Positions 1 through 7,040 of a DNA stretch of 27,540 bases are shown here, in pieces. The notes beneath the pieces were generated by a model. The model made no database searches. It worked only from the letters and a program-made list of their open reading frames with translations, and was not told the DNA's origin. This DNA is from Syntrophaceae bacterium UBA7544. Lineage in GTDB: Bacteria; Desulfobacterota; Syntrophia; Syntrophales; Smithellaceae. The stretch is from the NCBI GenBank assembly GCA_002479215.1, contig DLME01000199.1, positions 1-27,540 of the forward strand, written 5' to 3'. Position 1 is the stretch's first letter. Each line of letters begins with the position of its first letter. Both the position numbers and the translations under genes were made by a program.

Positions 1-194
1 CCCCGGTGCGGATGCCAGGGGAAGCCTTTAAGGTAATGAGCGGAATTGCCGGATCGAAAATCGTCCAGTAATAAAAACGGATCCAACAGCGGAACTTCAC
101 TAAAACCGAAAGCCCGCTTTAAATGAACACCGGCTCCTTCCAAAGTTGGTTTGCTTTTGATGACTTTCCGTATCTTTCTGCATTTCATCATCAT
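1..194 (-). CDS. Pirin family protein, N-terminal part (runs off window)
   Basis: An open frame reads leftward from 194 and leaves the window at base 1, so only about 64 residues are visible. It contains KSKPTLEGAGVHLKRAFG, then LLDPFLLLDDF and finally YLKGFPWHPHRG. These are the conserved N-terminal cupin blocks of pirins; the FPWHPHRG segment carries metal-binding histidines in the family. Three ATG codons in a row (194, 191, 188) leave the exact start open. An AGAAGGGG ribosome binding site lies just upstream, and its spacing suits the second or third ATG best. Pirins are cupin-fold iron proteins; some act as quercetinases or redox sensors. The role here is unknown. The gene has no visible functional link with the cluster to its right. 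Family assignment is firm for the visible part. Confidence 0.85.
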   Translation of the reverse strand, partial: MMMKCRKIRKVIKSKPTLEGAGVHLKRAFGFSEVPLLDPFLLLDDFRSGNSAHYLKGFPWHPHR

Positions 195-223
195 GCCCCT
201 TCTATATCAATTTTTAGTCTTTA

Positions 224-321
224 ATATTCCTCAATCCATTTAATTTTGTTTTCTTGTTAAACTTTTATCAGCTTTGATTTGAAGTCGCGGGCGATGTCGC
301 GGCGGTCGTATAGTTTCTTTC
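224..321 (-). repeat. Duplicated 3' end of smpB (truncated copy, distal repeat)
   Basis: This stretch repeats the 3' end of smpB and the bases after its stop (1003-1131) with only a few mismatches. On the minus strand it reads [19 protein letters not shown] followed by a stop, the C-terminal tail of SmpB. It lacks 30 bp that the real gene has at 1081-1110, which removes ten residues in frame. It has no start codon or body of its own, so it is a gene fragment. Together with the real smpB end it forms direct repeats around vapBC. Confidence 0.88.
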
Positions 322-376
322 TATTTTTTCAATATAAATCATTTAACTTTCATAATATCGCTTAGCTTAAGGAAAA

Positions 377-733
377 TCAATTTGTCAGTCCCAGCTTTAG
401 TGAAACATTATGAAGTATTTTATCGAACGTCCATAAGGAAATTTTAGTAAGATTAGCTGATGCCAAAAGATGCATATCGATGTATCCCAAACCGCTTCCC
501 ATCAGACGATGATTATCAATGAACTGTAAAACTTCATCATGTTCCGCTTGTAGCGCCATTGGTAACGATTGAAGAAGGGATATTATTTCCTTTCTATTTT
601 CAATATTGCCACAGGCTAGTTCCCCGATGATAAAGGGATGGCAAGCAACATTGCCTTCAATCAACAAGTTTTCCAGCCCAACATTTCCATCACGTAAATG
701 CGCTACCCATATTGACGAATCCACTAAAACCAT
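377..733 (-). CDS. vapC: VapC-type PIN-domain toxin ribonuclease
   Basis: A 118-residue protein of PIN-domain size. PIN toxins are Mg2+-dependent ribonucleases that cut tRNA or rRNA and stop translation when not bound by their antitoxin. The acidic active-site residues appear at the expected places: D5 in VDSSIW, E38 in IIGELACG, D86 in GYIDMHLL and D104 in WTFDK. It begins one base after the stop of the VapB-like gene (TGA-T-ATG), so the two are translationally coupled, antitoxin first, the usual order. The pair lies between two copies of the smpB 3' end, which suggests a mobile or recently inserted cassette. All catalytic residues are present, so it is probably active. The RNA target cannot be read from the sequence. 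Confidence 0.9.
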   Translation of the reverse strand: MVLVDSSIWVAHLRDGNVGLENLLIEGNVACHPFIIGELACGNIENRKEIISLLQSLPMALQAEHDEVLQFIDNHRLMGSGLGYIDMHLLASANLTKISLWTFDKILHNVSLKLGLTN

Positions 734-734
734 A

Positions 735-932
735 TCATTTATCTGCCGCTTTCCTCCGGGGTATCATCTTCAAGCCCTTCTCGGTGCCACCCAACCTAGC
801 CAGCCTTTTGGCGCTTTCTCTTGCTATCAGCGCCTGAAGCCCAAGCCGGACAAGGGATGTTTTTTCTTTGATTCCGGTCAATTTTGCTGCATTACTCAGC
901 AATTCTGCTTCTATGTTCAGTGTTGTTCTCAT
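735..932 (-). CDS. vapB: VapB-type ribbon-helix-helix antitoxin
   Basis: A 65-residue protein starting MRTTLNIEAELLSNAAKLTG, then KTSLVRLGLQALI, then a basic C-terminal tail. The short beta strand (TTLNIE) followed by two helices matches VapB antitoxins of the ribbon-helix-helix type, where a dimer binds the operator and the C-terminal tail wraps the toxin. A ribosome binding site (AAGGGGAG) lies just before the ATG. The toxin gene follows one base after its stop. Upstream are a TTGACA -35 box and two TATGCAT sites, consistent with autoregulation, which is the rule for these pairs. Assignment rests on size, N-terminal pattern and pairing with a PIN toxin. Confidence 0.88.
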   Translation of the reverse strand: MRTTLNIEAELLSNAAKLTGIKEKTSLVRLGLQALIARESAKRLARLGGTEKGLKMIPRRKAADK

Positions 933-958
933 TACATTCTCCCCTTGTGCTACGTTTT

Positions 959-999
959 ATTATATGTATAAATATGCATCATTTATATGCATTTGTCAA
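959..999 (-). promoter_or_regulatory. vapBC promoter with paired operator-like sites
   Basis: Read on the minus strand, a perfect TTGACA -35 box lies at 999-994. A weak -10 (TATTTA or ATATTT) follows at about 975-969, and a TATAAT lies further on at 964-959. Two copies of TATGCAT, each holding the palindrome ATGCAT, lie at 986-992 and 973-979, 13 bp apart, within the spacer and -10 region. Their position would let a VapB dimer or VapBC complex block RNA polymerase. The operator role is inferred from position and symmetry. Confidence 0.5.
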
Positions 1000-1002
1000 G
1001 AG

Positions 1003-1131
1003 ATATTCCTCAATCCATTTAATTTTATTTTCTTGTTATACTTTTATCAGCTTTGATTTGAAGTCGCGGGCAATGTCACGGCGTTCTTCGCGTTTCTTGA
1101 TATCCTCACGGCGGTCGTACAATTTCTTCCC
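1003..1131 (-). repeat. smpB 3' end, proximal copy of the direct repeat around vapBC
   Basis: This is the genuine 3' part of smpB plus about 33 bases after its stop. It matches 224-321 with mismatches at only a few positions. The offset is 779 bp, so the unit is the 3' end of smpB plus vapBC. The proximal copy keeps 30 bp (1081-1110) missing from the other. That segment is bounded by two TCACGGCG octamers (1076-1083 and 1106-1113), the classic setting for a slippage deletion. Confidence 0.85.
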
Positions 1132-1512
1132 TTTGCCGATGCCGATTTCCACCTTAACTTTGCCGTTTTTAAAATAAAGTTTTAGTGGAATCAACGCCAA
1201 ACCTTTCTCCCGCGATTTGCCGTAGAGTTTCCTGATTTCCCTCTTATGCAGCAGGAGTTTGCGCGCCCGCAGCGGATCATGATTATAGCGGTTACCGTGA
1301 TCATAATGGCTGATATGCAATTCGCGCAGGAATACTTCTTCGTTATTGACCAGAGCGTAACTATCTTTCAGGTTCGCCTTGCCATCGCGCAGCGCCTTGA
1401 CTTCTGTGCCGGTCAGGACCATGCCTGCCTCGTAAGTATCTGTTATGTCGTAGTTGCGGCGAGCCGTCTTGTTGGAGGCAATCAGTTTTTGTGCTGTATT
1501 TTCTTTGGCCAT
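1036..1512 (-). CDS. smpB: SsrA-binding protein SmpB (trans-translation)
   Basis: A 158-residue protein of the usual SmpB length. SmpB binds tmRNA (SsrA) and delivers it to stalled ribosomes, so that the nascent chain is tagged and the ribosome released. Visible family blocks are [10 protein letters not shown] near the N-terminus, then the [19 protein letters not shown] core, NYNH-like [18 protein letters not shown], and [20 protein letters not shown]. The basic C-terminal tail ([11 protein letters not shown]), which enters the decoding centre, is complete. The ssrA gene is not in the window. The start is the ATG in CCATGGCC; its ribosome binding site is weak. The 3' end is duplicated downstream of vapBC, yet the gene itself is intact. 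Confidence 0.97.
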   Translation of the reverse strand: MAKENTAQKLIASNKTARRNYDITDTYEAGMVLTGTEVKALRDGKANLKDSYALVNNEEVFLRELHISHYDHGNRYNHDPLRARKLLLHKREIRKLYGKSREKGLALIPLKLYFKNGKVKVEIGIGKGKKLYDRREDIKKREERRDIARDFKSKLIKV

Positions 1513-1622
1513 GGTTAATTTTTACATTAAAATGCTGTGAATGCCATCTTTTTTTAACGAATAACCTTAAAAGGGGATGCTGTAGTCATTTTGCTACTGG
1601 AGTATATAAATCATCACTATTT

Positions 1623-1688
1623 ATGGATTCCAGCCTGCGCTACCCTGATACCCTGAAGGGCACACGAGGGCACGCGCGGAATGACGAT
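1623..1688. repeat. Decayed palindromic interspersed repeat
   Basis: The ends carry complementary ATTCC (1627-1631) and GGAAT (1678-1682), flanked by TGGATTCCAG and GGAATGACG. That is the look of the common bacterial dispersed palindromes whose arms read GGATTCC and GGAATGACG. The inside holds two ACCCTGA copies (1642-1648, 1650-1656) and GC-rich arms that no longer pair fully. It lies between smpB and a small secreted ORF and may have cut the 3' end of that ORF. A genome-wide copy count would settle it. Confidence 0.4.
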
Positions 1689-1693
1689 GCGCC

Positions 1694-1825
1694 CTATTTA
1701 TCACACCGGCCCAGCATTCGAGACTGTGTCGCAATGTCTTGAGGGTGTAATTGCTGGCCATATGCAATGCCGGATAGGATCAACAAAAGGGCAATTAATG
1801 GTATTACGCTTTTGATTACTTTCAT
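1694..1825 (-). CDS. Small secreted peptide, possibly a truncated gene
   Basis: A 43-residue ORF whose first 23 residues form a clear signal peptide: two lysines (MKVIK), a hydrophobic core (IPLIALLLILSG) and a small-residue cleavage site near AYG-QQ. The mature part would be only about 20 residues (HPQDIATQSRMLGRCDK) with one cysteine. An AGAAGGA sequence about 12 bases upstream could serve as ribosome binding site. The stop lies only a few bases from the decayed palindromic repeat at 1623-1688, so this may be the front of a longer exported protein whose rest was lost. No family is recognised. The signal peptide is convincing; expression and function are open. Confidence 0.45.
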   Translation of the reverse strand: MKVIKSVIPLIALLLILSGIAYGQQLHPQDIATQSRMLGRCDK

Positions 1826-1974
1826 GGATATCTTTTCCTTCTTTATATTTTATCGGTTTCTCTCATTATCAGCATCATACCGCTTAGTTGGCGTCCTGCA
1901 TAAGGCGGGTGTAGTTGAATAGCGTATTGCAATTAAGCATGAGGTCGTTCACTTACCAATAAACCCGGCAATGA

Positions 1975-2958
1975 CTATTCCCCCCTGTGAAACACACTGA
2001 AAAGACTTCCCAATGCAAACGCAATAGCTCGTCCCAGGACCACCGCCGGTGAAACCAAACCGACCACAGGATCTTTTTTGAACGTCTTTATGGAAAAAGC
2101 GGCCGAAGATGCCATAATCCCCAGATAGAGCCATGCCGTAACCGTTAACAATTTCGGAAAAACAAGAGAGGACAAGGTAACCGGCAGCGAAAGGGCTGCC
2201 GTCAGCGTCTGCAGCTTGATGACGACGGGGGTATAAGTGTCCTTGAAGGCCTTTCCCGGATAATTCCGATAGACGACCATCCGCCAATACCCCCTTTTAT
2301 ATTTCAGCCTGAGATATTTCGCGAAGGAATCCGGGTGCCGGTGATAAACCAGCGCCTCGGAATTGAATTTCAGAAGGTAACCGGCGGCGCATAGACGGTA
2401 GGAAAGCTCCGTATCCTCGTTGTTGGCAACGGGAAAGGATTCATCAAACATGCCTATTTTTATAAATACTTCCCGTCGAAAGGCCGCCGAACACGTATCC
2501 ACCATGTCAATAGCCGCAACTTTCTTCAAAAGGTCATACCGGTCTTCGAACTCGGCCTGGGCGAACCTGGCTACGAGCTCGGTCTGACGGGTGCGATAGG
2601 CCCCCTTGACACCGACCGTCCGCTCATTCCGAAACGGCAGCGTCATCTGCCTGATCCAGTCCCGATCCGGAACGCAATCGGCATCAGTGAAGAGGATGAT
2701 CTCGCCTCTCGCCACACGCACCCCGTAATTTCTGGCTGCCGCCGGTCCCCGATTCGGCTGGCTGATACAGTTCGCGCCGAAGCGACGCGCCAAGGCAGCG
2801 GTCTCGTCCGTTGAACCGTCGTCCACGACGATCACCTCATACTCGGCAGGAGAAACCGACTGCTGCTTCAGCGCGATAAGCGTGTCCGGCAGGGTTTTGC
2901 CGACGTTATACGCCGGGATGACCACAGAATACCGGATCGTTTCCTTTTCAGCAGCCAT
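1975..2958 (-). CDS. GT2 family glycosyltransferase with C-terminal membrane helices
   Basis: A 327-residue inverting glycosyltransferase of the GT-A fold. Visible motifs are VVIPAYN (residues 12-18), the nucleotide-binding VVDDGSTDE (44-52), the metal-binding TDADC (91-95) and NEDTELSYRL (180-189), which holds the usual catalytic-base region. After about residue 245 there are two or three hydrophobic stretches, so the protein is probably held at the cytoplasmic face of the inner membrane. An upstream extension of the open frame runs into the previous gene; the ATG at 2958 is preferred because it lies one base after the stop of the radical SAM gene (TAA-C-ATG) and just before the conserved GT2 core. 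It is the last gene of the minus-strand run. Donor and acceptor are unknown; a lipid-linked sugar is likely from context. Confidence 0.88.
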   Translation of the reverse strand: MAAEKETIRYSVVIPAYNVGKTLPDTLIALKQQSVSPAEYEVIVVDDGSTDETAALARRFGANCISQPNRGPAAARNYGVRVARGEIILFTDADCVPDRDWIRQMTLPFRNERTVGVKGAYRTRQTELVARFAQAEFEDRYDLLKKVAAIDMVDTCSAAFRREVFIKIGMFDESFPVANNEDTELSYRLCAAGYLLKFNSEALVYHRHPDSFAKYLRLKYKRGYWRMVVYRNYPGKAFKDTYTPVVIKLQTLTAALSLPVTLSSLVFPKLLTVTAWLYLGIMASSAAFSIKTFKKDPVVGLVSPAVVLGRAIAFALGSLFSVFHRGE

Positions 2959-2959
2959 G

Positions 2960-4426
2960 TTACACTCCAGAGCCGAAAACAAGATGTTTGAAAAATGTCC
3001 GCGCCGCCTTGACTGTTCGCAGCGCAAGCGAGGGGTGCAGGACCATCTGCACGAGCTTGTAAGCCATGTATCTGGGCCTGAGATAAAACCGGCGTCTAGC
3101 TTCATCGCATAATTTCACCAGCTCGGCCGGCGCGAAGACGTCATTTCGGATAACGCAATTGTGAAGCCCGGAAGGCGTCAGCCACTCCCTGAAATCCGCG
3201 GCCGTGATCCATCCCTTGCTCAGATAGTCCAGATAGGCCTCCGTTCCGGGATAGACCATAACCGGATAGAATTGAACGGTGTCCGGATTCAGCCGCAGCG
3301 CCAGCGCGATGGTCTGCTCCACCGTTTGGTGGGTTTCCCCCGGGAACCCTATCATGAAACAACCATGAATGAGAATACCTGCTTTCCTGGCATTCTCCAT
3401 GAACGCCTCCATCCGCTCTATCTTGATTCCTTTCCTGATTTCGTTCAGGATCTCCTGATTGCCGCTTTCAAAACCGACACAAAGCTGCCGGCATCCCGCG
3501 GCTTTCAGGACCTTCATGGTTTCCAGATCGAGATCGATCCGGGAGTTGGCGACAAAGGGGATGCGGACGTTGCTTTTGATCAAGGCCTCGGAAAAGGCGA
3601 TCAGACGGCTTTTATTGACCGTCAGGGTATCGTCTTCGAAGAAGATCGATTTGACTTCAGGAAACGTTCTTTGAACGAAACGGATTTCCTCAATCACATC
3701 TTCCACGCTGCGTAATCGATATTTCCGACCAGTCATGGTCTGGGGATAAACACAAAACCGGCACAGGAACGGACATCCCCGGCTCGTGATCAGCGTCACC
3801 ATTGGGTAGAGTGCATTCGGGTTGAAATAATCTGAAATCTGAAGATGTTTCGAATATACCCGACTGACCCAGGGCAGTTCATCCAGATTTTTTATAAATG
3901 GCCGATCCTGATTATGGACGACGGTACCATCTTTCCGGTAGGACAGACCATCGATGCCTGAAAATACCTCATTGCCGATACCGGGATTTTTTTCTAAAAC
4001 CTCGGCAAGATCTCTTAATGTATATTCGTATTCTCTTCTTGCTACTGCATCCACGGCCTCTGATATAGCCAACGTCTCTTCAGGCAGGGCAGAGACATGC
4101 GTTCCCACAAGCACAATAATGGTCTTCGGAAGTCTTTCTTTCAAAGCGCTTGCTATCCGGATATCGTTTTGGATACTTGGTGTACTGGTGTCCATGACGA
4201 TCAATTCCGGTCGTATCCGCCCTCCCATATCCAGGACATCTGCATCGGTCAATCCCCGTGCAGGCGCATCGGTCAGAGTCACTTCATGGCCGGCCTGTTC
4301 CAGTACGCCAGTGGTAAAAGCTAGCCATATGGGGAAATAAAGTGTGCCACTCTTGGTGACGGCAGGACTACGCTGCGACCGCGAAAACTTCGATAAAAAC
4401 GGCGGATTGAGCACCCATATTTTCAT
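2960..4426 (-). CDS. B12-binding domain radical SAM protein
   Basis: A 488-residue protein in two parts. Residues 1-150 form a Rossmann-like cobalamin-binding domain (MKIWVLNPPF, LFxxGHEV-type helix, VLVGTHVSALPEE). The radical SAM barrel follows, with C218, C222 and C225 in SRGCPFLCRFC holding the [4Fe-4S] cluster. No DxHxxG motif is seen, so cobalamin would be bound without a protein histidine ligand, as in many class B enzymes. MIGFPGE near residue 365 is typical of this family. The C-terminal part is basic and would suit membrane association. It differs clearly from the three close paralogues at 7041, 10677 and 14713. Class B enzymes methylate unactivated carbons or phosphorus, or cyclise and rearrange; which applies here cannot be read. 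It is coupled to the GT2 gene downstream. Confidence 0.9.
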   Translation of the reverse strand: MKIWVLNPPFLSKFSRSQRSPAVTKSGTLYFPIWLAFTTGVLEQAGHEVTLTDAPARGLTDADVLDMGGRIRPELIVMDTSTPSIQNDIRIASALKERLPKTIIVLVGTHVSALPEETLAISEAVDAVARREYEYTLRDLAEVLEKNPGIGNEVFSGIDGLSYRKDGTVVHNQDRPFIKNLDELPWVSRVYSKHLQISDYFNPNALYPMVTLITSRGCPFLCRFCVYPQTMTGRKYRLRSVEDVIEEIRFVQRTFPEVKSIFFEDDTLTVNKSRLIAFSEALIKSNVRIPFVANSRIDLDLETMKVLKAAGCRQLCVGFESGNQEILNEIRKGIKIERMEAFMENARKAGILIHGCFMIGFPGETHQTVEQTIALALRLNPDTVQFYPVMVYPGTEAYLDYLSKGWITAADFREWLTPSGLHNCVIRNDVFAPAELVKLCDEARRRFYLRPRYMAYKLVQMVLHPSLALRTVKAARTFFKHLVFGSGV

Positions 4427-4442
4427 ATATCGCTTTCAGTCA

Positions 4443-4491
4443 AGGGGAAATCTTATCTTTGATAAAAGCAGGCTTCCCCAACGTTTCCCCT
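4443..4491. repeat. 8-bp inverted repeat with nested hairpin between genes
   Basis: AGGGGAAA (4443-4450) and TTTCCCCT (4484-4491) are exact reverse complements. Between them TTATC (4453-4457) and GATAA (4461-4465) form a second 5-bp stem with a 3-base loop. The structure lies in the 71-bp gap between the DUF362-ferredoxin gene and the B12 radical SAM gene. No U-run follows on the minus strand, so a terminator is unlikely. An RNA processing or protein site is possible. Confidence 0.35.
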
Positions 4492-4497
4492 GTTGGT

Positions 4498-5751
4498 TTA
4501 TGCCGAATTGGGGTTTTTAAACATAGCCCGGATTTTGTCGCCATATTGCCGTTCCTGCTCCGCAAAAAAACCGGCATCCCCAGTGTAGAAAATGGCCCTC
4601 TGCGGACAGGCAGCAAAGCAGTAAAGGCACTTCAGGCAGGGGCCAAGGGTCTTATGGTCGTCAGGGAAAAACCTCCCCAGCGGACAGACATCCCGGCAGA
4701 CACCGCACCGGTCGCACCTTTTTTCATCCAGCGTGAGCGTGTCGATCCGCAGCTCATTTTTCAAGAACACGTCCTGCCGCAGACCGGTCAGGAAAAGGAG
4801 AGAGCCGAACCACTCGGTAGCCGCCAGATGAGTGAAAAAGGGCGTGTTTCTGATTTTCAGAAAAAACTTCTGCCTCTTCGGATGGTGGATGAAGCCTGCA
4901 ATCGGCCCGGGCACGGGATGTTTGAACGGCACGGATTTCACTTTTTCCGCAATTCCCTGGACGACACGGTGATGCTCCCCCGTCAGAAGTCCCTTTTTCT
5001 CGGCGAGGGCCAGGGTTCTGACCTTTTGATACGGAAATTTCGCTATCCGGCAGCACAAAAGATCTATTAAATACGGATCGGCACCGACAATGATCGTATC
5101 CAAGCGGATCGGCGTTCCGCGGGTAGGCCCGAGACCTTCCATGGCAACCAGGGCGTCTACGATATGAAGATGGGGCTTTACGGCCTGGTTCAATAGAAGA
5201 ATATTTTCCGGCAGATCGTCATGGGTCTTTTTCTTACTCTCCTGGCCCACCAGACATCCCATCAGGTTTTTCAGGCAGACGCTCATGCCGACCTCAAAAT
5301 GGGTTTTCAGCTTGGGCAGATTGATAAAGAGGTCCGCTTCGAAACATTCTTTCGCGACCCTGACCTTGACGCCATTTTTGAAGAAAATGTCTTTAGACTC
5401 GGCATAATTCAGGTCTGTAACACGAATGCCGTAATACCTTGCCAGACGATCGATTCCCAGGCGCGAGATAACGCCGATCCGGTTTCTGTAAAATCCGCTG
5501 TTGGTCCCTTCACCGATGGTAATGTTTGAATACCCGCTGGTTTTCAGATAGGAAAGCAACGCGCTTAGAATGCGCAGGTCCGTTGTATTGCCGGTCAGGG
5601 CGTTCATATTGCTGTTCAGATTCGGCTTGATCAAGATACGTGCCCCCTTGTCAGCAGGCAAAAGGTCCCCGAATTGTTCCATGACGACCGGAAACCAGTT
5701 CAAAATCTCTTGATAGGATCTGCAGTTCACCAGAAAGATGCGGTCATCCAT
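4498..5751 (-). CDS. DUF362 domain protein fused to 2x[4Fe-4S] ferredoxin
   Basis: A 417-residue protein. Residues 1 to about 270 match DUF362 (ILIKPNLNSNMN near the start, ITIGEGTNSG, FINLPKLKTH, SVCLKNLMG). Near the C-terminus there are two cluster motifs: C346, C349, C352, C356 (CDRCGVCRDVCP) and C372, C375, C378, C382 (CLKCLYCFAACP). So it carries a bacterial-type ferredoxin with two [4Fe-4S] clusters and has no signal peptide, placing it in the cytoplasm. DUF362 proteins are of unknown function, often fused to ferredoxin domains. Between two glycan or radical SAM genes, a role as electron carrier to the radical SAM enzymes, or as an oxidoreductase in the pathway, is plausible but inferred. 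The ATG at 5751 begins MDDRIFLVNC, directly before the conserved region. Confidence 0.88.
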   Translation of the reverse strand: MDDRIFLVNCRSYQEILNWFPVVMEQFGDLLPADKGARILIKPNLNSNMNALTGNTTDLRILSALLSYLKTSGYSNITIGEGTNSGFYRNRIGVISRLGIDRLARYYGIRVTDLNYAESKDIFFKNGVKVRVAKECFEADLFINLPKLKTHFEVGMSVCLKNLMGCLVGQESKKKTHDDLPENILLLNQAVKPHLHIVDALVAMEGLGPTRGTPIRLDTIIVGADPYLIDLLCCRIAKFPYQKVRTLALAEKKGLLTGEHHRVVQGIAEKVKSVPFKHPVPGPIAGFIHHPKRQKFFLKIRNTPFFTHLAATEWFGSLLFLTGLRQDVFLKNELRIDTLTLDEKRCDRCGVCRDVCPLGRFFPDDHKTLGPCLKCLYCFAACPQRAIFYTGDAGFFAEQERQYGDKIRAMFKNPNSA

Positions 5752-5809
5752 ATATTATTTCAATGTTCTCCATACAAAGGGCTATATGTAATGTGATGAA
5801 TCTATTCTG

Positions 5810-6949
5810 TTAAATGAGTGCAATTTTCCGTTCAATTGCCTGAAAAACATCATCAACGGTGATAGCTTCCATGCAGGCATGATGTTTCTTGTTGTTGCAT
5901 CGCATTTCATCGCAGGACCATCGGCAGGGAAAGTCCTTTTCGACTATAAGATGCCCTTTGCCATAAGGTCCCGTCTCAATACTTTTTGACGGACCGAAAA
6001 TCGCGACAGTCGGGGTTCCCAAAGCTGCGGCAATATGCATCGGTGCGCTGTCGTTACACACCAAGAGAGCGGCCTTCGCAATCACTCCCGAAAGTTGGCG
6101 AATTGTTATCTTTCCAGCTAACGATATAGGGCGGTTTCGCATCATGCCGGCAATTTCGCCGGCCAACCCGATTTCCGATCCTGCGGAAAGAAGCACCAGT
6201 GGCAGTCCGAACCTATCGATAATTCGGTCATAGAGGCTGGCGCATCTATGTGTCGGCCATCTTTTGAGCAGCATTCGGCCACCAGGATGAGCGCAGATAA
6301 AAGGAGTCGAAACGTTATTGTCCAGAAGCAACCGCTCCACTTCCGCTTTTTCGGTTTCCGATAAATAAATACCCCATTCCACAAAGTCGGTACTGCATCC
6401 CAGGAATCTAACCAGATCGAGATGGTATTCCACCTTGTGCTTCAATCTCTCATATGGCGTCACATGTGAAAGAAGAAAGCCACCACCACCCACGGCATAA
6501 CTCACCTTCGCCCGGGATCTGGCCGGAAGCGCCAGGAATAAAATGTCTCGGATATCCGCCCTGGCCTCGATCACGAAATCAAACCGCCGTTTTCTCAACA
6601 GGCCGAGAAACGTAAAATAATTTTTCAGCGGTCGTTTATAAAACCAGAAGGGCTCATACACTATAACATCATCCACATACGGGTTGTACAAAAGGATTTC
6701 ACGTCCTTCCAACGAGGTCAAAACAGTAATAGACGCCCCTAAAAATCGCTCCTTCAGAGGTTTTAGCATCGGCAGCGTCATGATAACATCGCCGATATAG
6801 GCGGTCCTTATCAAAAGAATCTGCTTTATAGTTTCAGGTAGAATAGGCACATGTTCAATAAAGGGCCGGAAAGGAAAAACTATTGAATTTCCGATAAAAT
6901 CCACCAGCATGGTAAAGAATCGCTTTTTCCGGTTGACGATCTTATACAC
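5810..6949 (-). CDS. GT9 family glycosyltransferase (heptosyltransferase-like)
   Basis: A 379-residue GT-B protein of the ADP-heptose:LPS heptosyltransferase family (GT9). Key blocks are ILLIRTAYIGDVIMTLPML (residues 44-62), ICAHPGGRMLLKRWP in the middle, and LVCNDSAPMHIAAALGTPTVAIFGPS in the C-terminal donor-binding half. The cysteine-rich end (CRWSC, RCNNKKHHACM) is common in LPS-core GT9 enzymes. The start is GTG at 6949, directly after the TGA of a remnant reading frame; an ATG at residue 14 is an alternative, as the conserved part begins near residue 42. It would act at the cytoplasmic face of the inner membrane and add heptose or another sugar to a lipid-linked acceptor. The exact sugar is not readable. 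Confidence 0.88.
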   Translation of the reverse strand: MYKIVNRKKRFFTMLVDFIGNSIVFPFRPFIEHVPILPETIKQILLIRTAYIGDVIMTLPMLKPLKERFLGASITVLTSLEGREILLYNPYVDDVIVYEPFWFYKRPLKNYFTFLGLLRKRRFDFVIEARADIRDILFLALPARSRAKVSYAVGGGGFLLSHVTPYERLKHKVEYHLDLVRFLGCSTDFVEWGIYLSETEKAEVERLLLDNNVSTPFICAHPGGRMLLKRWPTHRCASLYDRIIDRFGLPLVLLSAGSEIGLAGEIAGMMRNRPISLAGKITIRQLSGVIAKAALLVCNDSAPMHIAAALGTPTVAIFGPSKSIETGPYGKGHLIVEKDFPCRWSCDEMRCNNKKHHACMEAITVDDVFQAIERKIALI

Positions 6950-7039
6950 TCAAATCATCTTTCCTTTCAGATACGCGGAAATCGTGCGCATTTCGAAGGC
7001 TGTTATGTCTGGATAGGGGGAGATTAGGGTGATGTGCAT
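6950..7039 (-). pseudogene. Remnant N-terminus of a B12 radical SAM gene
   Basis: A 29-codon frame, MHITLISPYPDITAF followed by MRTISAYLKGK, then TGA. It matches the first 25 residues of the gene at 12173 (MKITLISLYPDITSLGIRVI, then SAYLK), and more loosely those at 8576 and 16218. Everything beyond the first helix of the B12 domain is gone. It starts one base after the stop of the radical SAM gene at 7041 (TGA-T-ATG) with a GAGGTGAT ribosome binding site. Its own stop abuts the GTG of the GT9 gene in the same frame. It is thus the scar of a lost paralogue, though it may still be translated and couple its neighbours. Confidence 0.75.
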
Positions 7040-7040
7040 A

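Noticed and set aside
1884..1952. GTG-start 22-codon ORF downstream of the GT2 gene
   Set aside because: No ribosome binding site, preceded directly by an in-frame stop, and no recognisable product.
4459..5070. 203-codon open frame on the + strand
   Set aside because: It lies wholly opposite the DUF362-ferredoxin gene, whose motifs are clear; the + strand product shows no family pattern.
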